From positions 1-22,340 of the IMG/VR virus record IMGVR_UViG_3300046007_005142: a DNA stretch of 22,340 bases; one strand, given 5' to 3'. The translations under genes and the position numbers were made by a program. The stretch's first letter is position 1, and the number at the start of each line of letters is the position of its first letter. Below the pieces are notes generated by a model. That model was not told where the DNA came from. It saw only the letters and a list, made by a program, of their open reading frames with translations, and did not search any database. Shown in pieces: positions 13,988-19,391 of this stretch. This DNA comes from a virus.

Positions 13988-15109
13988 TCATGTAGGGCTA
14001 AATAACGCTGCGGAATAGGTATTCCCCATCCCCGCCGCAAGGGAGAGCATGAGACCTTTGGGTGGCTTTTGTGGGAAAGACGTGAACTTATTATCATACT
14101 CGGTCCTATTTATAATTTCAGGGATAACGTCATTTTTTATATCGTTTAACAGCAAGCAGGTCTCCAGCAAACCACTGGCCCCCACGGTGTGGCCAATCCT
14201 TTGCTTGTACGACGTGGCCACAAAATCATCAAAGTAGTGCTCGATCGCTGAACGCTCCGACAAATTGTTAATTAACGTGCCGGTGCCGTGCGTCTTAATT
14301 ATCTTGATCTCTCCGTGGTCAAACCCTTTTGTCGCGCCCTCTATGGCTCGCTTGTAGCCCTTTCCGTCTGCGCGCTGGCCCAGCGGGTTAGTGTTATCCT
14401 CGGCAGCTGTGTAAGCGCCAAGCAGCTCAGCACGGACCGGGGAGTCGCAAGCGGCCACTGACCTCTCCGACTCGAACACGGCTAGAACGCCACCCTGGCC
14501 AAGATAGAACCCTCCGTTGCTGGAATCAAACGCAGAGGGCCGAGCACCCTTTTCGTAATCGTCCAGGCAGATGTTGGCCTTCGCCGAGCCAAAGAAGTTA
14601 AGCACCGTGTTGCATATCGAGTCCTCTATCCCGAGCACGTACACTCGGTCGAAGTCGTAGTCGCGTATGAGGTGCCTCACGTCCATCATAACTTTTAGGC
14701 TTGACGCGCAGGTGCTGGCATCGGTCGCCACGTAGTCGTTGGCGCTTAGCTGCGACGCTACCCTGGCCCCAAATATGTTGGTGACGTTTAGCACCTCGAC
14801 CTTGTACGAGTACGCAAGAGAGTTGGTGAGGCACTTATCGTACAGCGGAACGCCTCCGGTCCCCCACACCTGAGACCCACCAGCAAGTATGAACCCCACC
14901 TTGCCAGGCGCCTTGTTCTTGCAGACGTGCTCTATGATGCTCGGGGTAATCAAGCGGTCGACAACCCTCTTGGGCGCCTGGAACATGCCCGTCTTGGTCT
15001 TTTCATAGGTCTCGGGGAACCAGTGCACTCGTTGGGGGAACACGGCGTCTGAGATCACATGGGTCTCCTCCGTGCTCATGGTCTCGTACTTGGTCAGGTA
15101 GATTCTCAT
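13988..15109 (-). CDS. Beta-ketoacyl-ACP synthase (KAS I/II, FabF-like condensing enzyme)
   Basis: 373 aa, a thiolase-fold condensing enzyme that would join an acyl chain to malonyl-ACP by decarboxylative condensation. The active-site set is complete: Cys134 in TDASTCASS, His274 in KTHGTGTLINN, and His307 in KQRIGHTVGASGLLE with the conserved Lys302. The RPSAFDSSNGGFYLGQGGVLAVFE block (190-213) matches the RPFD-GF-GEG block of FabF. The usual GFGGTN near the C-terminus is changed to GMGNTY (360-365), placing Met where the FabF gate Phe sits. It is shorter than typical FabF (about 410). The ATG overlaps the ACP stop (ATGA) and has no Shine-Dalgarno of its own, implying translation coupled to ACP. 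A FabH-type enzyme (Cys-His-Asn) is excluded by the second His. Confidence 0.93.
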   Translation of the reverse strand: MRIYLTKYETMSTEETHVISDAVFPQRVHWFPETYEKTKTGMFQAPKRVVDRLITPSIIEHVCKNKAPGKVGFILAGGSQVWGTGGVPLYDKCLTNSLAYSYKVEVLNVTNIFGARVASQLSANDYVATDASTCASSLKVMMDVRHLIRDYDFDRVYVLGIEDSICNTVLNFFGSAKANICLDDYEKGARPSAFDSSNGGFYLGQGGVLAVFESERSVAACDSPVRAELLGAYTAAEDNTNPLGQRADGKGYKRAIEGATKGFDHGEIKIIKTHGTGTLINNLSERSAIEHYFDDFVATSYKQRIGHTVGASGLLETCLLLNDIKNDVIPEIINRTEYDNKFTSFPQKPPKGLMLSLAAGMGNTYSAALFSPT

Positions 15110-15426
15110 TTTAGGTTTTTGACTGCCTCCGCTAGGTTCTCTGGTTCCTTGGTCTTGTGCTTGTCGACAAAGTCGAAGATCATCTTCAGTGTCATGCTCG
15201 GGCGCTGGGATCCGTCTGGCTCCGTGACTCGCATCGGGCTGAGCTCCTTGAGCTTCTCCTCCGGTATCCCGTACAGGTCGGCCAGGTAAATCGTAAACAT
15301 CAAAGTGTCCAGGCTGTCCAGGTTCAGGCTGCGCGTTTCCTGGTCGAGAGATGTAGCCTTGACAATGTTTATCCCCGCTGGCTTGGCGATCCTTATTAAC
15401 TCGTTTGTTAGTTCTACTTTGTCCAA
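15106..15426 (-). CDS. acpP: Acyl carrier protein
   Basis: 106 aa. The start is TTG at 15426, one base after the helicase TAA block, decided by GGAGG five bases upstream; no ATG is available. The carrier motif LNLDSLDTLMFTIYLADLYGIPEE (34-57) contains Ser38 in DSL, the attachment site for 4'-phosphopantetheine, followed by the acidic helix II that docks on partner enzymes. Four-helix ACPs are about 78 aa; this one has a roughly 25-residue charged C-terminal extension (VDKHKTKEPENLAEAVKNLK). It is followed by the ketosynthase in an ATGA overlap. An AcpS gene lies 3.6 kb upstream in the same operon. Partners other than KAS are not encoded here. Confidence 0.93.
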   Translation of the reverse strand: MDKVELTNELIRIAKPAGINIVKATSLDQETRSLNLDSLDTLMFTIYLADLYGIPEEKLKELSPMRVTEPDGSQRPSMTLKMIFDFVDKHKTKEPENLAEAVKNLK

Positions 15427-16770
15427 TTAAACCTCCATTTTTAGTTCTTCCATGACCGCGTCCTGGCCGGTTATCTTACCCTCCAGGACCTTTATAACCC
15501 GCTCATCAATCGTACCCTTAGCTAGCAGGTGGTGAATGATCACGGGCTTCTCCTGGCCCTGGCGGTAGACCCTAGCGTTGGCCTGGATGTAGTTCTCCGA
15601 GCTCCACGGTAGATCATACCACACAACCTGGGCCAGCTGCCCCGCGTTGCACTGCAGGTTCAGCCCGATGCCACCAGATTGCGGGTGCGCGAGCATGATC
15701 TTGATCTTGCCAGCGCGCCACATGTCTAGGTTGTCGTCCGACAGAACCTGGGCCTCGGGGAACGCCTGCTTTATCTTCTCTAGCGCGGTCTTGTAGTGAT
15801 AAAAGACAAGAGTAGGGTGAGGGTTCTCCTCGACCAGCGACTCAAGGTACTCCAGCTTTTCACTATGTGAAACAGCATCGCCCTCCTCCGAATAAATTGT
15901 CCCGCTCGTAAATTGAAGCAGCTTGTTCGCAAGCGCAGCCGCCGATACCGCTGTGACCTCTTTTCCATCAATATCACTCACCATCTCCCTACGAAGTTGT
16001 TTGTACTTAGCCATGACCTCCGACGATAACGTAATTGTATGGTACAAGTTCGTCAGGGCGGGCAGCGTTAGGTAGTCCTCCGCGCGCAGGCTGAAGCATA
16101 TGTCTGAGACTCTGTCCATGATCTGACGTTCCATGCCGGGTTTAACAGCCCACTTGTAGACCACGTTCGTGTGCCGGTTCCTTTCCGCTGCGTACATGTA
16201 CTCGTCACGGAACGCGGTCAGTGTCTTCCCCAATCGAGCCCCCATGTCCAGAATGCCAACCTGGGCCCAGAGGTCGCCCACACCCTGGGGCGTTGGGGTG
16301 CCGGTCAGTATCAGACGTCTCTTGAAGTCCTTGAGCACCTTCTTAAGCGCCTTGAATCTCTTCGTGCTGGGGTCCTTGAACCTGGAGCTTTCGTCAACGA
16401 TCAGGTTCTCGAAGAGGCCCGGCATCCAGTTCTCAATCAGCCAGGGGACGTTGTCGACGTTGATGATGTACAGGTCCGCGTCGAACGTGTAGAGCCCGCT
16501 GAGGCGCTCCTTTGGGGTCCCCATGAGCTTGATAACTCGCGTGTCCTCGAGGTGATCCCACTTCTGGCACTCCTGGGCCCAGACTGACTCAGCGACTCGC
16601 TTAGGTGCAATGACCAAAGTCCGACCCGAGTTCGGGGTTTGCCTGATAATGGTGAGAGCCGTCACAGTCTTCCCCAGGCCCGGCTCCATGAACAGCCCCA
16701 TGTGCGGGACCCTTCCGGCCAGGTGTATCAGGCGGTCTTGGTACGGGTGTAGGTTGTTCCTTGAAAGCAT
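15427..16770 (-). CDS. SNF2-type SF2 helicase/ATPase
   Basis: 447 aa. Helicase motifs in order: Walker A EPGLGKT (29-35), TLVIAPKRV (51-59), DESS (126-129, the DExx box), LTGTPTP (155-161), GIGLNLQ (368-374) and the arginine-finger motif QANARVYRQGQ (396-406). This is the compact phage SNF2 form without extra domains. It would use ATP to translocate on DNA, for fork remodelling or origin opening. The ATG at 16770 has AGGAAG 6 bases upstream but lies inside the 3' end of the HNH gene. The gene ends immediately before the TTG start of the ACP gene. Confidence 0.95.
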   Translation of the reverse strand: MLSRNNLHPYQDRLIHLAGRVPHMGLFMEPGLGKTVTALTIIRQTPNSGRTLVIAPKRVAESVWAQECQKWDHLEDTRVIKLMGTPKERLSGLYTFDADLYIINVDNVPWLIENWMPGLFENLIVDESSRFKDPSTKRFKALKKVLKDFKRRLILTGTPTPQGVGDLWAQVGILDMGARLGKTLTAFRDEYMYAAERNRHTNVVYKWAVKPGMERQIMDRVSDICFSLRAEDYLTLPALTNLYHTITLSSEVMAKYKQLRREMVSDIDGKEVTAVSAAALANKLLQFTSGTIYSEEGDAVSHSEKLEYLESLVEENPHPTLVFYHYKTALEKIKQAFPEAQVLSDDNLDMWRAGKIKIMLAHPQSGGIGLNLQCNAGQLAQVVWYDLPWSSENYIQANARVYRQGQEKPVIIHHLLAKGTIDERVIKVLEGKITGQDAVMEELKMEV

Positions 16771-17158
16771 TTAGTACTTCCTTTCGTTTGTCGTGTAGCC
16801 AGTCGGCTACGGCGTACAGTTCTTTTTCGGTGACGTCTTGTTTTATCTTGTTGGCCCAATGAGAGATGAACACTACATTCCCCTCAACATATCCAAGCTC
16901 TGGTATTACTCTGTCAAGAGATGGGGCATAAGGTCCTCTGGATTTGCCATGGCCCCTGCCGGACCTCCCCCAAACAAAAGGCATCTTAAAAATAGGACAC
17001 TCGTCCGTTGCTATAGACTCAATGTGCTCGATCGTTAAATTAAATGGTATGTTTTTTAATCTAGCCCTCTGCATCGCAGCGTTTCTGTAAGACTTTAGAT
17101 GACCTTTCTTCGTTGAAAAGTAGTTCGCCCAATAAGTTTTTTCCTTGAATGAACTCAT
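16601..17158 (-). CDS. HNH-type endonuclease (homing endonuclease-like)
   Basis: 185 aa from the ATG at 17158, with AAGGAGG six bases upstream; the TTG codon just before it is not needed. Residues about 15-40 (HLKSYRNAAMQRARLKNIPF) and 41-60 (LTIEHIESIATDECPIFKMP) fit the N-terminal part. SLDRVIPELGYVEGNVVFISHWANKIK (80-106) carries the D-N-N pattern of phage HNH enzymes. From about residue 130 the product is a Pro/Gly-rich tail read out of frame from the helicase gene, which it overlaps by 170 bases; it also overlaps the VRR-NUC gene by 98. Such genes are often mobile, and the overlaps are consistent with insertion between VRR-NUC and helicase. Confidence 0.85.
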   Translation of the reverse strand: MSSFKEKTYWANYFSTKKGHLKSYRNAAMQRARLKNIPFNLTIEHIESIATDECPIFKMPFVWGRSGRGHGKSRGPYAPSLDRVIPELGYVEGNVVFISHWANKIKQDVTEKELYAVADWLHDKRKEVLNAFKEQPTPVPRPPDTPGRKGPAHGAVHGAGPGEDCDGSHHYQANPELGSDFGHCT

Positions 17159-17402
17159 CAACGTCCTCCTTAGACCTTAAGACGGTTACCGGAAAGCCTA
17201 GATCTGATAATTCTTTGAACACGACGTGCTGCCTTGCTGACAGCTTTCCCTTCTCTGTTTTTAGCTCGACCAGGTGGATCTGATTTTTCAGAAACACAAT
17301 CCGATCCGGGACCCCCGTTATCGTGCTTATCCACTTTAGGCTGAGACCCCCCAGCTCCTTGACTCTTTTGCCTAGATGCTGCTCGATTCTCTTTTCTAGC
17401 AT
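17061..17402 (-). CDS. VRR-NUC domain nuclease
   Basis: 113 aa from the ATG at 17402 with GGAG ten bases upstream; an in-frame TTG at 17411 has no proper spacing. The VRR-NUC signature is present: an N-terminal acidic helix (MLEKRIEQHL), GVPDRIVF (D33), VELKTEKGKLSARQ (E46, K48, Q58) and FPVTVLRS at the end of the core (70-77). VRR-NUC enzymes cleave structured DNA, such as Holliday junctions in phage recombination, using a PD-(D/E)XK-like active site. The last 30 residues overlap the HNH gene. It sits in the replication operon beside the helicase, in keeping with a junction-processing role. Confidence 0.9.
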   Translation of the reverse strand: MLEKRIEQHLGKRVKELGGLSLKWISTITGVPDRIVFLKNQIHLVELKTEKGKLSARQHVVFKELSDLGFPVTVLRSKEDVDEFIQGKNLLGELLFNEERSSKVLQKRCDAEG

Positions 17403-17796
17403 TCTTATCAATCTCCACTTGGATGCCCGTCGTGATCTGCTTGACGATGTGCTCGGTCAGGTACGCGCGCGACTCCTCGCCGATCTCGTCCGGTGCCTCG
17501 CCGATGTGCTCGAATATCCTGCACACACAGTGCGTCGCCTCGTGCGCTATGACTCCGGCCAGGAACGCTGGGTCCTCGTCCACGCACTCCTTCAAATCGA
17601 ACGCCATGATGATCACGGCGTGCTTGCCGTCGGTCAGGTAGTGTGTCTCGGCGATCCCCTCGTCTAGCGCGGTCGCCTTCTCCGCGATGCCGTGATCCGC
17701 GAGGACCTTCTGGAACATCTCGTTGGAAAAGCAGAGCTTGATCTGCGATGGGAAGTGCCCGCAGTCGACGTGATAGTAACCCCAGTTCTTAGGCAT
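17170..17796 (-). CDS. HEXXH zinc metallopeptidase-like protein
   Basis: 208 aa from the ATG at 17796, which overlaps the previous stop by 8 bases; a longer in-frame frame to 17916 is a shadow of the upstream gene. Residues 83-91 (IAHEATHCV) contain HEATH (H85, E86, H89), and GEES (106-109) 17 residues later gives a candidate third zinc ligand, as in small phage and SprT/ImmA-like peptidases. The N-terminal 80 residues include CxxH and Cys residues (D11-C12-G-H). From about residue 132 the product overlaps the VRR-NUC gene out of frame for 233 bases. The substrate is unknown; cleavage of a host regulator is one possibility. Confidence 0.8.
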   Translation of the reverse strand: MPKNWGYYHVDCGHFPSQIKLCFSNEMFQKVLADHGIAEKATALDEGIAETHYLTDGKHAVIIMAFDLKECVDEDPAFLAGVIAHEATHCVCRIFEHIGEAPDEIGEESRAYLTEHIVKQITTGIQVEIDKNARKENRAASRQKSQGAGGSQPKVDKHDNGGPGSDCVSEKSDPPGRAKNREGKAVSKAARRVQRIIRSRLSGNRLKV

Positions 17797-17989
17797 CCGA
17801 TATAACCCCTGATATGCGTTGATTGTAGCGGGGGCTGATGATCTGGACCCCGTCCTCCTTTGTAAACCGGCAATAGCAGACCCCGTGCTCCTCCATGAGG
17901 TCCAGTACCTTCGCAAACGCTAGGTCGGCGTCGGTCTGGGTCTGCGCCTTGAGCAGGTCCGCAAGGCTAAGCGTGGTTACTTTTGGCAT
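17789..17989 (-). CDS. Small hypothetical protein, 66 aa
   Basis: ATG at 17989 with GAGGAG ten bases upstream; the frame continues to 18244 only as an antisense-like shadow rich in Arg. The product begins MPKVTTLSLADLLKAQTQ, has a helical middle, then HGVCYCRFTKEDGVQIISP. It overlaps the DUF1289 gene by 23 bases and the peptidase start by 8. Its two cysteines (CYC) are too few for a zinc finger. Function unknown. Confidence 0.72.
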   Translation of the reverse strand: MPKVTTLSLADLLKAQTQTDADLAFAKVLDLMEEHGVCYCRFTKEDGVQIISPRYNQRISGVISDA

Positions 17990-18230
17990 TTTGTTTGCGC
18001 TCCTCTGTGTTCTTGAGGATGCGCTGCTTTTCGTCCTCGTTTGAGAATCCCCACGTGGAGATCTCGTCCATGGTCCGATAACAGCCGCGGCATATATTTG
18101 CCGCGTAGTCCATGTCGCACACGTCCACGCACGGGGAGCTGGTGCCGCCGAATATGCGGTCCCAGCTCTTGTCGAACGTGGCCTGGTCCAGCACCGGACG
18201 GTGCCGCGATCCCTTACCTGCCTCTGCCAT
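17967..18230 (-). CDS. DUF1289-like four-cysteine protein
   Basis: 87 aa from the ATG at 18230, with GGGAGGA five bases upstream. Residues 33-60 (PCVDVCDMDYAANICRGCYR, then TMDEISTW) carry the DUF1289 signature, with C34, C38, C47 and C50 likely binding a metal ion. The rest is charged and helical (NEDEKQRILKNTEERKQNAK). DUF1289 proteins are small bacterial and phage proteins of unknown function, often thought to be iron-sulfur or zinc-binding. The flanking genes are coupled by overlap, so it is an early gene. Confidence 0.88.
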   Translation of the reverse strand: MAEAGKGSRHRPVLDQATFDKSWDRIFGGTSSPCVDVCDMDYAANICRGCYRTMDEISTWGFSNEDEKQRILKNTEERKQNAKSNHA

Positions 18231-18345
18231 TCTTGTCCTCCCACATGCCGATTAAGATTCCGATTACGATGACTAGCAACATCCAGAGGACGAACTCACC
18301 AGCGCCGCCGTTCGTGACGATGTATTGCTTTTCTACTAGGTTCAC
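18214..18345 (-). CDS. Small single-helix membrane protein, 43 aa
   Basis: GTG start at 18345 with GGAG eight bases upstream, overlapping the DUF3310 stop by GTGA and the DUF1289 start by 17 bases. The product is MNLVEKQYIVTNGGAGEF, then the hydrophobic VLWMLLVIVIGILIGM (19-34), then WEDKNGRGR. A single transmembrane helix with a basic cytoplasmic end fits an N-out topology. Such tiny membrane proteins can be host-takeover or lysis helpers; no motif identifies it. Confidence 0.68.
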   Translation of the reverse strand: MNLVEKQYIVTNGGAGEFVLWMLLVIVIGILIGMWEDKNGRGR

Positions 18346-18671
18346 TTGTCATTCTCCAAAGTTTCAATTTCATAGTTGAGATACCACACCGCCTTCTTGA
18401 GATCCTCAACTGGGCACTTTGATTTTTTACCGGCGCGGGATATGTACTTAATGGCGTTTCCGCGGTAGTAGTTAAGGTTCTTGGCTCGTATGTAGTCGAT
18501 GGTCTCGATCCCGCCGTCCTTGTAGTGCGGTGGGTGGTTTACGACGTCTGTCATGTGTTCTTCTCCTTTAGTCGTTGCGGTCCCGTTTCCGGTGTAAGAC
18601 ACATTAGGCTCCGATATTTTGTAAACTTGAATGTCGTCGTCCTCATCATCATAGTATTTAGCCTTGCTCAT
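18342..18671 (-). CDS. DUF3310 protein (phage SaV-like)
   Basis: 109 aa. Residues 43-105 match DUF3310: VVNHPPHYKDGGIETIDYIR, KNLNYYRGNAIKYISRAGKK and EDLKKAVWYLNYEIETLE. This is a common small domain of phage replication regions, whose role is not established. The ATG at 18671 overlaps the upstream stop (ATGA) and adds an acidic N-terminal segment (YYDDEDDDIQVYK). An in-frame ATG at 18554 has GGAG eight bases upstream and would give the usual compact 70-aa form. Both forms may be made. Confidence 0.92.
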   Translation of the reverse strand: MSKAKYYDDEDDDIQVYKISEPNVSYTGNGTATTKGEEHMTDVVNHPPHYKDGGIETIDYIRAKNLNYYRGNAIKYISRAGKKSKCPVEDLKKAVWYLNYEIETLENDK

Positions 18672-18877
18672 AGCCGCCCTCCCATAACGTCGTCCTTGAT
18701 GTTGTCCACCATCCAGTTAGCCTCCATGTTGGTGCTGTTCGCGGTCCAGTAGCGCATCTGCTGGTCGGACCTGCTGATGCTGACAATAACTACCGGATCC
18801 TCGTCGCCCACGTGCTGCAGCGCCTCCTCGATCGCGGCCTTTGATGTCCACTTCCCGATTCGTCCTACGATGCTCAT
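18668..18877 (-). CDS. Small hypothetical protein, 69 aa
   Basis: ATG at 18877 with GGGGAGG seven bases upstream, overlapping the upstream stop (ATGA) and the downstream start (ATGA). The sequence is alpha/beta-like (MSIVGRIGKWTSKAAIEEAL, then DPVVIVSISRSDQQMRYW) and ends MEANWMVDNIKDDVMGGRL. It has no Cys. It resembles small phage-specific proteins of unknown function. The longer frame upstream belongs to the 48-aa gene region and is not used. Confidence 0.75.
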   Translation of the reverse strand: MSIVGRIGKWTSKAAIEEALQHVGDEDPVVIVSISRSDQQMRYWTANSTNMEANWMVDNIKDDVMGGRL

Positions 18878-19020
18878 AGCGGCGCCTCCCCGTACTCTTG
18901 GACCGGGTCCACCTTGCCCTGCTTCTTGTAGTACTTCACGACGAGCTTGCGCTCCTCGGCTGTTTTGAATGGCCAGTCCCAGCGCTCCTGGGTCATGCCA
19001 GATGGGTGCATTTCGTTCAT
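18874..19020 (-). CDS. Small hypothetical protein, 48 aa
   Basis: The ATG at 19020 overlaps the AcpS stop by ATGA and the next start by ATGA, so the gene is clearly part of the coupled train; GGAG lies about 6 bases upstream. It begins MNEMHPSGMTQERWDWPFK and is charged, with a Trp-rich N-terminus and a basic helix (EERKLVVKYYKKQGK). No family was recognised. Its place directly behind AcpS is conspicuous but not informative by itself. Confidence 0.68.
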   Translation of the reverse strand: MNEMHPSGMTQERWDWPFKTAEERKLVVKYYKKQGKVDPVQEYGEAPL

Positions 19021-19391
19021 ATTTTCTCCAGTATGACGAACGCGACAACGTCGCGGTGATTGTCCGTGATTGTAACGTGCGCGCGGTTTGGAAACAAGCC
19101 AGGCTTTTCTATGCGCAGCTCGGGCTTACCCTTGAAGTCGTTCAGTATCTGGACGTCTCTCAGGTCCATCTCCGGGGTGATGCCCGTGCCCAGCGCCTTC
19201 AGCGCGGCCTCCTTCGCCGCGAACCGGCGAGCCAGGTAGCTCACCGACATTGCGCGGTTGTCGGAGATCTGCGCGAAGTAGTCCAGCTCGAGCTTGCCCA
19301 GGATCCTGTGCACGAAAGCCCAGGACTGCTTTTTGTAGCAGTTGGCTATGTGCTCTACGCTGACAATGTCAGAACCTATCCCAATAATCAC
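19017..19391 (-). CDS. acpS: Holo-[acyl-carrier-protein] synthase (4'-phosphopantetheinyl transferase)
   Basis: 124 aa, close to the usual AcpS length. It transfers 4'-phosphopantetheine from CoA to the ACP serine. The family motifs are present: IGIGSDIVSVEHI (3-15, with D8 binding Mg) and RRFAAKEAALKALGTG (55-70, with E61 and K65), and a C-terminal HVTITDNHRDVVAFVILE strand pair. The GTG start at 19391 overlaps the primase stop (GTGA) and has GAGAGGA seven bases upstream, so its synthesis is coupled to the primase. The likely substrate is the phage ACP encoded 3.6 kb downstream in the same unit, though host ACP may also be used. This is the AcpS-type and not the larger Sfp-type enzyme. Confidence 0.95.
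   Translation of the reverse strand: MIIGIGSDIVSVEHIANCYKKQSWAFVHRILGKLELDYFAQISDNRAMSVSYLARRFAAKEAALKALGTGITPEMDLRDVQILNDFKGKPELRIEKPGLFPNRAHVTITDNHRDVVAFVILEKI

Noticed and set aside
13924-14097. Longer start at 14097 for the sigma region 4-like gene
   Set aside because: It would add 58 residues read out of frame through the end of the ketosynthase; the ATG at 13923 has AGGAG at suitable distance. Not fully excluded.
13988-15109. FabH-type or thiolase assignment for the condensing enzyme
   Set aside because: The second histidine (His307, GHTVGASG) and HGTGT block define the KAS I/II Cys-His-His type; FabH has Asn and thiolases have a second Cys.
16601-16770. Frameshift fusion between HNH and helicase
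   Set aside because: No slippery heptamer was found in the overlap and the helicase has its own AGGAAG and ATG, so separate products are more likely.
18878-19048. N-terminal extension of the 69-aa gene up to 19048
   Set aside because: The extension overlaps the coupled 48-aa gene and AcpS in another frame, while ATG 18877 has a strong GGGGAGG site and an ATGA overlap.
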